Shown piece by piece: positions 36,101-47,423 of a stretch of DNA of 64,000 bases (positions are counted from its first letter, which is position 1; every line of letters begins with the position of its first letter). The stretch covers positions 20,522,001-20,586,000 of the forward strand of contig NC_091976.1 in assembly GCF_036711975.1 (NCBI RefSeq), given 5' to 3'. The position numbers were made by a program, and so were the translations under genes. The notes below the pieces were generated by a model, which searched no databases, was not told the DNA's origin, and saw only the letters and a program-made list of their open reading frames with translations. The stretch is from Onthophagus taurus. Taxonomy: Eukaryota > Arthropoda > Insecta > Coleoptera > Scarabaeidae.

Positions 36101-38198
36101 TTGAGAAGTCTGGTCACTATGCATAATGATTGATTTGTTATACATAATGCCCGTATCAAGTGGGCAATGTAAGTAAAACTGCATTACTAATTATTTTTCC
36201 CGGTCAGTATGAATAATGACTACTCTATCTTGGGCAAAATAATAAAACAGGTAAACTGTATTGTTTTTGTTTATTATATGAAATTAAACTTACATAATTC
36301 TTATTGTAAGGTAAAAAAAACAATTCAGCATAGTAGTTCAAAATATTACTTATGAACAACAGTTTAAAAATTAGCTAATAATCTGACTGAAATATTTGAA
36401 ATCTTAGAATTGCGCAAGAATTTTATTAAGATTAGAATTATTTATTCTTGCAAGGCGAGCTTTTGTGACTTTTTGAATTGCAAAGAATGTTTGATTTCTT
36501 GCATTTACAACGTTTTCAATTGCAGTCACCAGTACAATTACAGCGTTGGAAGCCTTGTCCATTAAAATGAGAGTCTTTTCGAGCACATTCGCGAAGAGTG
36601 ATATCCACTTTTGGAACATCGTCAATAAAAATGCCGTGTTTCGTTCCTAGTTTGTAAAGGTTTTCTTTTTCCACAGAAATAATGATAGCAATTATATTAC
36701 GAGTACTCGTTTTGGCTTGATTTACATCATACAAAATTTATACGGAAATCAAGGCTAAAAAAGAAAGCATCATAAAAATGTTACAACAAAAAACGCACCA
36801 ACTATGGCAAACTATGGCATTGCCATCAATGTTATAGAAACTTTTAAATCCAAAGTAAAGCCTTATTTTAGTTTCAAACTACATAATTTGATACATTGAA
36901 CATAATGGAGTAATAGTTTATGTCATCTCTAGTTCTCATAGTACGTGCACAATTTATTTCATAATCAGTCGTCAAGATATTCAATTCAGAGAATTTGGCT
37001 CTGCAACATTCGGCAAAGCGCAAATCATGACTCTCAAACATCTCATTTGCATTCAAAAAGCCTGGGCAACGCAAACAGAATGACCCCAACATAAAATGGC
37101 ATACTTCCTCAGACATTACTGACACTATGTATATAGCTGTGCAAGGATCAGTGATACGAAGTTATTTTTTTAAATTTTGGTTGAAGATGCTGCGCTAAGT
37201 GCCTAAGCGCTGTTGTTAGCATGAAATATTCTTTGGGTCTATTTAGTTTATACGTGTCCTCAACACCACTATCTGTATAATCATAAGGTGTGGATCATCG
37301 TCGCGGTTTTCTCACAGTTCTCCGTATTTTGCAATGTTTGCCCATCTTACATTTAGGTTGATCGTTACTAGTCAATTAATGTGTATCATTACTTCTGTAA
37401 GATAAGGTCTGCAACTCACATAGCCAGTTTTTTTATCTATATTTCTATCTTATCTTGCTCTTTTGGAGTTTGAGCAATGTCACAGAAAGGAATAAAAATC
37501 AAATTAGTAATCTTAGTTACGCTTCCACTGCCTCTAAATTAGTTCTACGGAATCTTCTTTGATACAGCTTGATTTTTTGGTGTGGCATAAAAAGTTATTC
37601 CATCTATAGCAACAAGATGGCAGCATTTTTAAGAATCGATTAAAGAAGAATATCTTTTAGGAATGATACAATAATAGGACTTTGTGACAACTTTTATGTC
37701 CCACAATACTGGAAGATCAAATCGTTCTGTTCCTTTTGATTAAAGAGCTGAGGCAAAGTGCCAGGAGATTGAAGGCAATATTCCTCTACATGTTGAACAC
37801 CTTCTGATTCACGTGACGTTGAGTCAGCACGTTGTAGTCAAGAACAGGCATTATGGGCAACAAGGGTCTGAAGATACGTTTAGATACTTTATTCTATATC
37901 GAGTTTTTCTGGAATACTCTGCAATATTTGTGAGGCAGAAGTAACAGTCTGAAAAATGGTCTTTAGGTTCACACCACACCATAAGAACATCGCATTTGAT
38001 GTAGTAATGCAGGTTATGCAGGCTTAAAAAGTTTGAATAAATTATGAAAGTTACATTAAATTATATAAATTATTATATTTCGTATAAACTACGGGGAGTA
38101 TTTTTTATTTTATTTTTTTTTAGTTGATTAGAGCTTCTTATTCTTATTATATGGTTCTTGGGAATCGACAGAAGAAAGAACTTGAAATCACGCTATAA
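33124..38198 (+). CDS. Odorant receptor OR-B (four exons, 3.7-kb intron)
   Basis: Exons 33124-33376, 33427-34094, 34154-34414 and 38124-38198 give 418 residues. It is the closest relative of OR-A in the window: VLKLFGVSFDGYKNY, PFMPFSWFDASESPYYEIVW, CFIMYHASL, FSYVGVVTVQVFLYCFWGN, SQKPIVITAGKFSDLSLKSYVW, and RASYSYYMVLGN at the end. Its early intron lies after LSYIGTDVLG, where OR-A is uninterrupted. Conversely it lacks the intron that OR-A and OR-C have after the NNKQ/SNYQ position, so intron positions moved between copies. The last exon lies 3.7 kb downstream behind transposon fragments and is assigned here because it is the only free C-terminal exon before OR-C. ATG at 33,124 is the only sensible start. 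Confidence 0.87.
34500..34935 (-). mobile_element. Non-LTR reverse transcriptase fragment in the OR-B intron
   Basis: The minus strand reads PLHPSQHAYQKAKSTITAVH, LTSILEETIATKEIALCAII and IKGAFDNTSYESMEKAL, then a damaged ITA.LGGLLKSV stretch and KGCPKKGVFPP. This order matches the first half of an R1/LOA-type reverse transcriptase, including the catalytic region around GAFD. It has stop codons. Confidence 0.8.
34936..35239. other. Unassigned sequence between two retrotransposon fragments
   Basis: No reading frame or repeat recognised. Presumably further decayed retrotransposon. Confidence 0.35.
35240..36085 (-). mobile_element. Second R1/LOA-type reverse transcriptase fragment
   Basis: The minus strand gives, from right to left, LHVMVGRVEQALDSKDL (near 36,040), LVVDDLIRELNN-like and IVGYADDVAILLRG with the catalytic YADD (35,790-35,820), NPQKTEIVLFTKQKKLG, EEKYLGV, AIGNTWGLNLRVTMWIYTSV and RPMVAHGAIVW. 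Frame changes and stops occur throughout. It comes from the same general retrotransposon type as 34,500-34,935 but covers a later part of the protein, so the two may be pieces of one element or two. Confidence 0.85.
36086..36395. other. Unassigned, AT-rich
   Basis: Nothing recognised in this part of the OR-B intron. Confidence 0.35.
36400..36735 (-). mobile_element. Cys-rich C-terminus of a KRBA2-like transposon integrase (relic)
   Basis: The minus strand encodes KLGTKHGIFIDDVPKVD, then GQGFQRCNCTGDCN, a stop codon, and KRCKCKKSNILCNSK with S-P-C-K-N-K. The pattern CxC..C..KCKCKK..I.CNSKCH is the C-terminal zinc-knuckle-like block found on integrase proteins annotated as KRAB-A domain-containing 2-like in insect genomes. 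The in-frame stop and missing integrase core mark it as a relic. The family assignment is from memory of the pattern and is moderately sure. Confidence 0.55.
36874..37125 (-). other. Open frame of unknown origin in transposon-rich intron
   Basis: An 83-codon frame with several cysteines (CHFMLGSFCLRCPGF, AECCRAKF). I do not recognise it. Because it lies among transposon relics on the same strand as the Cys-rich fragment, it is probably another piece of transposon coding sequence. Confidence 0.25.
37126..38100. other. Decayed repeat sequence in the OR-B intron
   Basis: The minus strand near 37,660-37,820 shows a broken frame (TSRESEGVQHVEEYCLQSPG, then QKEQNDLIFQYCGT) that looks like old coding sequence with stops, but I cannot name it. 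The rest is unassigned. Confidence 0.35.
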
Positions 38199-38306
38199 AT
38201 TAAATTATTCACCTTAAAATTGTTATAATAAATAAATTATTATAAAAAAATCTATATAATCACCAAACAAAAAAATCTAGGTAATACTTAATTTTACTCA
38301 TTCGAA

Positions 38307-39616
38307 ATGAAACCACCAACCGATTATTTTAAATTTTCAAAATCTGTTTTAAATTTTTTCGGTATTAACTTAGAATGCACAAGAACGAGCGTTTATTACA
38401 AAATCTACTCGGTTTCTTTGATCGTAATTTTAATAATTTGGTATGGATTTTTAGAAGTTTATGAAGCCGTTCACAATTTTTCCGATATAGATGCTTTCGT
38501 TCGTGTTGTAAGCTTTTTAGCCACCGATCTTCTTGGATTGATTAAGTTGTTTATTTTGATTTATTATCGAAAAGAAATTTGCGAGATGTTAAATTCGTTT
38601 GAAACGGGATTCTTTTTGCCAGATTTTAACAGAGGAGGTAATTATGAAGTGGAAATACTAAATAAATACGTTTCTTATTCGAATTATCAGGTAAATTTTT
38701 TTGCTGAGATAGAATCCAATTTTATTTTTTACTTTATCTTTTTAGACGTATATTTACCAAGTTTTATGTTTAACGGTGATTTTATCGGGAATGTGTGGAA
38801 CTCTTTTAGAAAGAATTTTAAATTCAAACAACTCACAAAATTGGACTATGCCTTTCCTTTCGTTTTCTTTATTTCCAATTGATAGAAGTCCAAATTACGA
38901 AATAGCCTGGTTTATGCAAAGTATTTTAAGAATAATATTTTCTGGAATCGTTAGCGCTTTAGACACTTTATTAGGAGCTATTTTAGCACACATCACAGCT
39001 CAATGTTTATTACTACAAAACGCAATCAGAAGAATTAATTCACACGAAAATAATTCATTAAAAAATATTATACACTATCATTGGGAAATTTTAAAACTTG
39101 CTAAAAAATTTGATCGATTTTTTAGTTATTTACTACTAAGTGAGTTCTTCGGAACATTAGGAATACTTTGTTTTACAATGTATCATGCATCTTTAGTAAG
39201 AAATTTTTAAATTTAATTAACCGTTAAACGTTTTATCATAATCATTTTTAGTCTGACTTATTAAGCAGAAAAGCAGCACAAGATTTTTCTTACGTTTCTA
39301 CCATTTCAATGCAAATATTTTTGTGCTGTTATTGGGGCAATGAAGTTGCCAGGCAAAGTGAAGCCATGGCTTTATCTTGTACAGAAGCTGACTTTGTTGG
39401 TGCAGATCTTCAATTTCAAAAAGATTTGGTCTTTTTAATAAGAAATTGCCAAAAGCCTATTGTGTTAACAGCTGGAAATTTTACTGAGTTATCTTTAAAA
39501 ACTTTCGTTTGGGTAAGATTCATATTAATAAAAATACTTGTTATAACATGTTTTGAAATTTTTAGATTTTAAGAGCTTCATATTCTTATTATATGGTATT
39601 GAGGAGTAATAATTAA
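38307..39616 (+). CDS. Odorant receptor OR-C (four exons, compact)
   Basis: Exons 38307-38690, 38746-39195, 39252-39512 and 39566-39616, all phase 0, give 381 residues. It is a third member of the tandem set, more diverged: VLNFFGINLECTRTSVYYKI, PFLSFSLFPIDRSPNYEIAW, CFTMYHASL, FSYVSTISMQIFLCCYWGNE, CQKPIVLTAGNFTELSLKTFVW and RASYSYYMVLRSNN. Introns are only 53-56 bp, which shows the ancestral size of the introns that are swollen in OR-A and OR-B. It shares the exon 1/2 border with OR-A. The segment between QNAIRR and IIHYH is shorter than in OR-A/B, accounting for most of the length difference. It starts 108 bp after the OR-B stop codon, so very little room is left for a promoter. Confidence 0.92.
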
Positions 39617-40009
39617 TACAAAAACATGTTTAATCTGCACAACAACAATATTTGTGTTATATTTCTTAATTGTTTGATTAAACATTTAAATTATAAACTT
39701 TAATTAAAGTATTTGAAGTCAATGTTGAAGTCAAATATAAATATAACATAACATTTAAATATTAATCGCTAATATCAATTAAACACTAATTTTATGTGAA
39801 AATAATACAAAAATTCCTAAAAATATAAACAAATTACGAAAATAAATAAACATTAATTAACCTCCATCCTTTTTTAACACCTCAATCAAATCTATTTTTT
39901 ATCCTTTTCCATCGCAAACATTATATTTATTTCCTCGTCTAATCTCTCAATATCCATAACCTCTATACTTCTGTCAAATGTCAAAACAGCTGAGATAGCT
40001 GTCAAAATT
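39617..40009 (+). promoter_or_regulatory. Spacer and probable promoter of NDUFA9
   Basis: AT-rich spacer. The last 40 bases before the ATG (CTGTCAAATGTCAAAACAGC region) are GC-richer and probably the 5' leader of NDUFA9. No TATA box is evident, as expected for a housekeeping mitochondrial gene. Confidence 0.4.
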
Positions 40010-41523
40010 ATGGCTGCGGTTATTTTTAATAAAGCTCATTTATCGCGTAAGTTCAACAATATCCATGCACGGAGATCTCATAATTCATCAATTATAAGAT
40101 TTTTTTGTTTACACAAAATATATTTATAAACATCCATTCCTTTAAAATCTCGAAAAATATAAGGCTTACATAACTTAACCTCACTTTTCGTTTTAGGGTC
40201 TCTTAATCAAGTCCCGATAATCGCTATTGTGAGCCAAAAAAAGTATAGCGATGAAGCGAAAGTGTTTAATTTAAGTCAGTTGAAGCGAGGTACTGGGGGT
40301 AGATCAAGTTTTAGCGGAATTGTAGCTACTGTTTTTGGAGCATCTGGTTTTGTAGGACGATATGTTGTTAATCGATTGGGAAAATGTGGTTCCCAGGTAA
40401 ATTAAGGATACTTTTTATTAATTCTTTTTTATTTTAAAAAGTAATTTGTAGATTATCGTCCCGTATAGAGGTGAAGCTTTCGATGTGCGTTACTTAAAAG
40501 TAGCTGGAGATTTAGGACAAGTTTTATTCTGTCCTTTCTTTTTAAAAGATGAGGAATCCCTTGAGAAGGCTATGAAGTATTCAAATGTGGTTATTAATTT
40601 AATTGGAAGGGATTATGAAACGAAAAATTTTAAATTTGATGATGTACACGTTAAGGGGGCTGCTAACATTGCTAAAATAGCTAAAAGACTTGGTGTTGAA
40701 CGCCTAATTCATTTTTCTGCTTTGAATGCTTCAGATAGTCCCACACCTGTTGTTTTAAATAAACCCTCAGGTTTTTATACTTCTAAGTATTATGGGGAGG
40801 AAGCTGTTTGTAGAGAATTTCCTGATGCTACAATAATAAGACCAGCAGATATTTATGGACAAGAGGATAGATTTTTAAGGTTAAAACTAAAATTTTCTCT
40901 TGCTTTATTTTCTGGTTATTTTTGTTAAATAGATATTATGCAAGTGCTTGGCGTAGGCAATTTGGGGCAATGCCTTTATGGAAAAAAGGTGAACATACAA
41001 TTAAACAACCTGTTTATGTGGGAGATGTAGCAGCAGCTGTTATTGCAGCTATAAGAAATCCTGATTCAGCAGGAAAGATTTATCAAGCAGTGGGGTAAAA
41101 AAATATAGATTCTCTATAAAACCTTATAAACTAAAAATAATTTTTTGTAGTCCCAAACGTTATTATTTATCTGATTTAGTTGATTGGATGTACTCTTTAA
41201 TGCGTAAATCAGATGATCGTCGCGGTTATTTCCGTTATGACCAACGTTTTGATCCATCTTTTGCAATGAAAGTTACTTTAACTAACTTGGTTAGCCCTAG
41301 TTGGCCCCTTTTTAATCTTCATTGGGAACGCGTTGAACGTGAATATGTCACAGATTGTGTTGAGCATGGCGTTCCTACCTTGGAAGATTTAGGAGTTAAT
41401 TTAACAAGTTTGGAAAATCAAGGTCCTTGGGAAATTAGACCATTGATGGCGGATCTTTATTATGGACACGCTGCTGACGAACCTTTCCCACAACCCCCTC
41501 CACCAAAATCTGTAGAAGTGTAA
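40010..41523 (+). CDS. NDUFA9: NADH dehydrogenase (complex I) subunit NDUFA9
   Basis: Five exons, 40010-40046, 40197-40396, 40452-40879, 40933-41094 and 41151-41523, give 399 residues, the usual size for the family. NDUFA9 is a supernumerary subunit of mitochondrial complex I with an atypical short-chain dehydrogenase fold that binds NADPH. Visible support: a basic presequence-like N-terminus, the nucleotide-binding motif [15 protein letters not shown] in exon 2, [20 protein letters not shown] and [55 protein letters not shown] with the Y-x-x-x-K-like element, and [20 protein letters not shown] near the C-terminus. All introns are 49-150 bp with proper borders and the frame is intact, so the gene appears functional. 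Confidence 0.97.
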
Positions 41524-41536
41524 TTTTGATATTTTA

Positions 41537-41542
41537 AATAAA
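41537..41542 (+). terminator. Poly(A) signal of NDUFA9
   Basis: AATAAA 14 bp after the stop codon, in a short AT-rich 3' region. A further AATAAA lies about 80 bp on (near 41,620). Confidence 0.5.
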
Positions 41543-41649
41543 AAAGTTGTAGGAGGAGTGATTAATCAATTGCTAATAGTCTTTAGATGATGAAGAACAA
41601 TTGTATTATAATAAATGATGAATAAAATGATTAAAGTATTATGGATCAC

Positions 41650-42479
41650 TACCATTTTTATTTTATTATTTTTTTAGTTGGTTCTTTTAGACTATTAGCT
41701 ATTGATAAGTAAAATTTTATGATGGAAAATTCGTCAAAAACTTGTACAGAATAAAATATAATATTTAAATTGATGAAATTTTTTTTGGAACAAACTCAAA
41801 CATTTAAAATTGAAGTTTGTCTACAAACTTATTGCTATTAATATTTAATAATCACCTCATTCTCTGAAGTATAGATACATTTTCGACTTTACTATACCAA
41901 CCTCAATTAAGACACTAACAAGCATATGTGAGAAGGAACTTGCTTTAGAGTAGATCCAAAGGAAATCTATGAAATGAGCATTTTGTTAACGGTTCGCTTT
42001 AAATCCTTCAAAAATTGACGTCAACAACTTTGAGCCACTTTTTGTACCACTGGAAAGAAATTTATCATTTGATCATACTCTCACCAAAAATAGAATGGAT
42101 TTTGCATACTGATAATGTGGCATACAGATTTTCTACTAAAACCTTCTAAATTTGCTTTATTTTGTTAAAATTCTTTTGCATCAATATTATTAGACCCACT
42201 TTCACCAAATCTTGATAATTTTATCCCATTGATAAATCCAGCTTTTAACCAAGAGAGTGTTTAATGCTGCTGTAACCACATAGTTTATCTGGAGGTTGGT
42301 AAAAGTGCGCGTTTAGTATTAAATCCCACATAACAATTTCAGTTTGGAGAGTACATAATACACTCAAACACTATTCAGTTTTGCAGGAAAATGCGTATGA
42401 TAGAGAGGAGTGGAAGGAAGAATTCGGTTTGGAAAGGATTTATTATTCTTGTGATGAATAAGTGTCTGAAAAATCAAAA
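41650..42479. other. Unassigned region upstream of the hAT relic
   Basis: AT-rich with no gene. A broken frame near 42,405-42,480 (EFGLERIYYSCDE) may be the beginning of the hAT coding region that follows. Confidence 0.35.
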
Positions 42480-44149
42480 AAAATAAAAAATTTGGGATGT
42501 ATAGAATATGTTCAAAGTTCACCTTTATTTTTTATTATCACATACAATTCTGATGCTCGCAATTTTGGACATACCAAAGAAAGTTTGCGCGGCACACCGC
42601 TCATTTACTAAAAATGATCGCAAGTTGCAGATAAAACAACACTATCTTAACTTATTGAATGCGGAGCTAAGAGAACTAGTTTTAGATGCCAATCAACATG
42701 GGTTGGTATTCAATTCCCGGGAGGTCTGAAGTTACCTGGGTAACCCAGACACAGCGATGTTATACAACTTTGTATTAACTTTCGCAATTATAAAATAATT
42801 CTGTCTGTAATTTTGTCCCGATATCAGCCACAAAGAACTACTTACATTAATAATTCGATTTGTTAACACCGAATCAAAGCACGTACAGGAGTCGGTCTGA
42901 CATCTATATTTTTAGACACAATAGAAGTACTAGGTTTAGACATTTACTACTGTAGAGGACAGGGCTACGACAGTGGAGCCAATATGAAAGGTAAGAATAA
43001 CGAACTACAAAAACATATTTCAAATATAAATCCGAAAGCGTTATTTGTTCCTTGCTCCTGTCACTCTATTAATCTTGTTTCAAATGATGCTGCAGAATCA
43101 AATATAGAAATGGTCAATTTTTTTGGAATAATACAAAGCTTGTATAATTTTTTTTCTGCATCCACTTATAGATGGTCTATTCTTGTCAAACATCTGACTA
43201 ATTTAACATTAAAACCTGTACGTTCTACGAGATGGGAAAATAGAATAAATGCGATCAGGCCCGTTACATTTTTGTCCCGTCACTTTTTGGTATTGTAGAA
43301 GACACGTCTTTGCTGGGTTTTCATCGAAATAATACTAAAGTAGAAGCAAGCAATATATTAGAGAAGTTAAATTATCAGGCCATATGCATTACAATAATTT
43401 GGTATAAATAGCAATGTACTTTTAGATGTTAACACAGTAAATCTCCTACTACAAAGCCCAAAGTGTACGGTTTGTGCAGCAGTTGAAATAATTGAACAGC
43501 TTGCAAATAATCTAAAAAAACTAAGAAGTGACGAAGAGTATTAAAAATTATTAGTTATAGCGTCTGAACTTCAAACTCTGCAAATTCAATAAACGTACAA
43601 CCAAACTTTACAGAAATCAGAACGCATTTTCAATAATGAAACTTTTGACAACCCAATGCAAGATCCGTCACAAAAATTTAAAGTTGATATATTTTTAAAT
43701 TTACTTAAAATACCGATTTATTCAATAGAGGAGCGTTTTCAACATACATTCGGATTTTTGCACAATCTTGTCGGCCTAAGAAATTGGGAAAAAGAGGACG
43801 TCATAAAGCAAAGTATGAATTTGGAGATTAGTCTTAGATATAACAATAGAAAATACATAGACAGCATTCAGCTGGCCTTACGAAGAACCTTATGAAGTTT
43901 TTAAATATATTTTAAACAACAATTTAATTGTTATGTATCCAAATCTTTATATCGCTTTGAAAATCCAAAAAGAATTTTAATAAAGTTTTAACAAATTTAT
44001 ATTTGTTAGTTTGCAATTTGCAACTTCAATAAATAAATAGAAATAAATCAAAGTGCATTTTTAAAAGGACACTTTTTTAAATTTTTATTTAGGCAAGGGC
44101 GGCCAAATCCATTTTCGCTTGTAGCAGCCAAATCTCTGGCGCCCCCCTG
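42480..44149 (+). mobile_element. ZMYM1-like hAT transposon, degenerate
   Basis: Plus-strand fragments of a hAT transposase of the DUF4371/ZMYM1-like type: IFLDTIEVLGLDIYYCRGQG, YDSGANMKGKNNELQKHI, PKALFVPCSCHSINLVSNDA, VNFFGIIQSLYNFFSAST, LTLKPVRSTRWENRINAI (42,895-43,270), then DIFLNLLKIPIYSIEERF (43,687-43,740). Stops and frameshifts separate them. The right end, 44,138-44,149, reads GGCGCCCCCCTG, i.e. CAGGGGGGCGCC inward, as expected for a hAT terminus. It is followed by CTTATAGG as a possible 8-bp duplication, but no matching left end was found, so the left side is probably lost. Confidence 0.82.
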
Positions 44150-44560
44150 CTTATAGGAGACATCTCCACAGTTATCTATTTTACCATAACATAATTCAGA
44201 GGGAAAAGCCACAATATTCAGCGGGTTTTTTCAGTCAGATTTTTTTCAGTACACAGAATTCAGTGCCGCACGGATATTCACAATTTGAATTTCAGATTCA
44301 GGGGGCTCTATCATCGCCCTCGCATAACTCTGAGCTATTTAGAAGGAGTTTTCGTCATTGACTGCCTTTTGTTCTGATACATATGCTTCTTTTTTTTGTT
44401 AACTGTACTAGATTCTAGGTTTAATTTTCAGATTAAGTTGAGTAGTGCTTAAGGACTGGACTTAGCCTTTTCATACTTATACCGTTATTTTTTTTCTCAT
44501 TTATTTAATAGAATTGTTGCCTTATGAATATGAATAAAATTATTATTATTATACAGTTTG
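44150..44560 (+). mobile_element. Probable 3' UTR and tail of a non-LTR retrotransposon
   Basis: The stretch ends with GAATAAAATT followed by an ATT repeat near 44,532-44,553, the same kind of tail as the Jockey-type copies elsewhere in the window. No coding sequence is recognisable upstream of it. Confidence 0.45.
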
Positions 44561-44689
44561 AATACAACCTTAAGGTATAAAGTGGCATTTTCTGACTGGA
44601 AGTTGGCAAACTTCTTAGTTGAACAGTTAACATTTGATAGGAAGATATAACATGTTGCTGTAATTTATTAATTTTGATGCGTTTATTTA

Positions 44690-45755
44690 TATTCTTTCAT
44701 GAACAAGTAGTAAAACGGTTAATGCCTAATTATCCTAGCTTCCAGAAAATTAGCCTATCTATTTGCCAGAAAACAATTAATTTCATGATGCATTTCATGA
44801 ATTTTAAGCTTGTAGTCATAAAAGACTAACTTCAAAGATATAGTAAGAAGGTATCGAAATTTGATCAATCCGTACAGCATATTTAACCATGATGAAACCA
44901 GTGCTAGTATTGAATAGAAATATAGTTAAGCATGTTGGATATAACTTAGCAAACTCCTCAGTTGAAGAATTAACATTTTATAGAAATCTGTCGGACTTTC
45001 CTATACCAGGCTGCTGCTCCGTATGTGATCATAGGTGTAACCACAGTAACATAGAGCCAGTACAGTTTTTCAGTGGTAAGACCCCAATTTTTTCCACAAA
45101 GACTGCCCACCCTTCGGGTAGCCACCTCCCGGTCTGAAGCTTATTGTATCACCATGGAGTGAAGTAGACAGTATTCTACTATCAAGCATATTGCGGATCC
45201 AACCCGCTATAGTTTCAAGACTCTCTTTTTGTCTTACGTATGTTATATTTCTCCCATTCTCCTAATGTCTTGGCCCGGTTAAAAAGCCTCCGGACCTTTT
45301 GTCTTTCGGAGCTAAGAGATTCGTTCCACCAGGGTGTGCCCCAATTATTACTTTTCACCTTCATTGGACTGCTACTGTGGTAGGCAGAACGAATTGCTAC
45401 AGAGATCTGCTCCGAGGCTATTTCAATCTGATCACAGTTAGTAACGGTAGCGATGACACTAGTTAGGTTATCTGCAAGGCAACTCTTAAACAGATCCCAA
45501 TTAGTGCTACGGGGATTACGGTACGTACAGTCCGATTTCATCCCTAGGTCAAATTTAAATTGAATATGTCTATGATCTGAACACGACGGTGCAGAGGATA
45601 CTCTCCAGGAGGTTATCTTGGAGATTAATATAATTGAGCTGAACGTAATGTCAAGTGCCTCTGCTCAAGCTTTTGCTTCACGAACAAGTACTACAACGGT
45701 TAATGCCTAAAATTTATCTGTGTGTTTGCCAGAAAAGAATTTTTTCATGATGCAT
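44690..45755. repeat. Direct repeat pair flanking retrotransposon debris
   Basis: 44,697-44,793 (ATGAACAAGTAGTAAAACGG through the TTCATGATGCA motif) recurs in diverged form at 45,677-45,755. A second local similarity (GGCAAACTTCTTAGTTGAA at 44,606 against GCAAACTCCTCAGTTGAA at 44,949) lies inside. The pair could be the ends of an inserted or duplicated segment of about 1 kb. Confidence 0.5.
45175..45665 (-). mobile_element. Non-LTR retrotransposon fragment (end of endonuclease and linker)
   Basis: The minus strand reads ITSWRVSSAPSCSDHRHIQF, the S-D-H end of an APE-type endonuclease domain. It continues in frame with YRNPRSTNWDLFKSCLADNL, IRSAYHSSSPMKVKSN, TPWWNESLSSERQKVRRLFN and AKTLGEWEKY. 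This order is typical of R1/LOA-type elements. It stops at 45,215 and the reverse transcriptase is absent. Confidence 0.85.
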
Positions 45756-47400
45756 GATGTATTTGGTAACAAACATAGCAGCCAATGCAAGATGTATCCA
45801 ATATCGCCTTTCTTGAACATTTTTGATTTCACTTTTACTCTAATGAAACATTCTCCATAGATTTAGTGAATATTCTATGTACAGAAGTAGAAACTGCGTC
45901 AGTTTTTTGGTCTGTTCAACACATCGCGATTGATTTGTTTTTTAACAAAATTGTTTGTGAAATTAATTCATAGAAAATTTGTATTACGTTATTAGAAATT
46001 CCGTGTGTAATATTATCGAAGAATTTCATTTGGTTTTACTGTAGAATTCTTTATAATTAACGTTTGTTAACCACTATGAGTTGCGATGCGACTACAAATT
46101 AAATCAGTTATTAACGATAATAAGTACAAGGTTTTGAGATTAATCGAAATCTGGGTATGGAAGCAGAAATGACTACACAGTCAGATAATTTTTAATCATG
46201 TATTGAAGAATTCATCTCTAAGTCTTGACTCTGCCTTAAACCAGTGGAATTGTTAGTTGTATACCTACAAGAAGAGAAAAGAATGTCTAAAGCTACGTTC
46301 ACACCAAAAGGAACAGTGTGTTTATTGCAGCATTATTGCTGCATCATAGGCGATGTAGACGGAAAGTTTTTTTGTTACCTACTATGTTTTAAGCATCATC
46401 GATGAAGACCATTTTTATTACACTGTTTTTATGAATAATTCCTACAATCACATTATTCGCTTCTAGTTTATTAAAAAACACAGAATTAATTGTCTTCTAT
46501 TGCGTATTATTTCGGGGAAAAAACCTTAAACAACATTTTTTTCCCATCGTGCGTTTTATTTTTCAATGAACCCATAAAATCATTAACATGTTAATGATGT
46601 ACCTGCGACGATCCCCGATGACCAAACCACACGTGTAACAATTTACTTGCAGATGAGTTTCGAACGAGTCGTTTTTTTCGTTCCCCACTAAACCCCGGTG
46701 TTTTTAACCGTATTTTTCGCCTTTTCCGCATTGATTTCTTCTACCTCCAGGCATCCTTCAGGTAAAAGGTACATAAACGTTTAAACCTTGATTCGTTTTA
46801 ATTCTTCATTTTTTTAAAACATTTAATTTCTTTAACACGTATAAATGTTGTTTGGATGTCACGATATCTATTGTAACTATTTGATTGTAATTATTTGATT
46901 ATAATTGTACACTGAAATGATGATCGTAATAAGATAATAATAATTGTTCTTTTTTTGCTTTAATCAATAATGATAATTGCTCTTAATTTCAGCGATACAA
47001 TAGAATCAGAACGTGCATAAAAAAACTTTTATGAATGCGGAAATCTTGAGATTTTACTCAAAGAATAATTTTCCTATTGTTTTAATATTTTTTTCTCTAT
47101 ACTACTTACCTGTCGTTGACTTTACCACCTTTTAATGTTGGTGCGTTTATTTGTAAAGGATTCGTTTTTAATATTCCTTTGACATTCAATCGGTGTATTT
47201 TACAACCTTGGATGGTTTTTATTGTTTAGTACGGTTTATTATTTGTTTGTTCGATGAAAATACCTTTTAGATTAAAGTTAACGTTTTTCTTAATTACTTA
47301 AAATTGATGGGGGAATGTTGGAATTTATTTTTTTTAAGCCTTTTAATTTTTGAATTTTTTTTTAGGTTCCTTTTATGTGCAACACGTTCTTCTTTACAGA
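45756..47400. other. Long intergenic stretch upstream of the CAP gene
   Basis: AT-rich with no supported gene. A GC-richer segment near 46,600-46,770 with CGAACGAG and AACCCCGG might be a promoter, possibly with a non-coding first exon: ACCTCCAG at about 46,750 and AGGTAAAAGG at 46,769 resemble splice borders. Confidence 0.35.
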
Positions 47401-47423
47401 AAAAAAGAAATTATTAATACGTG

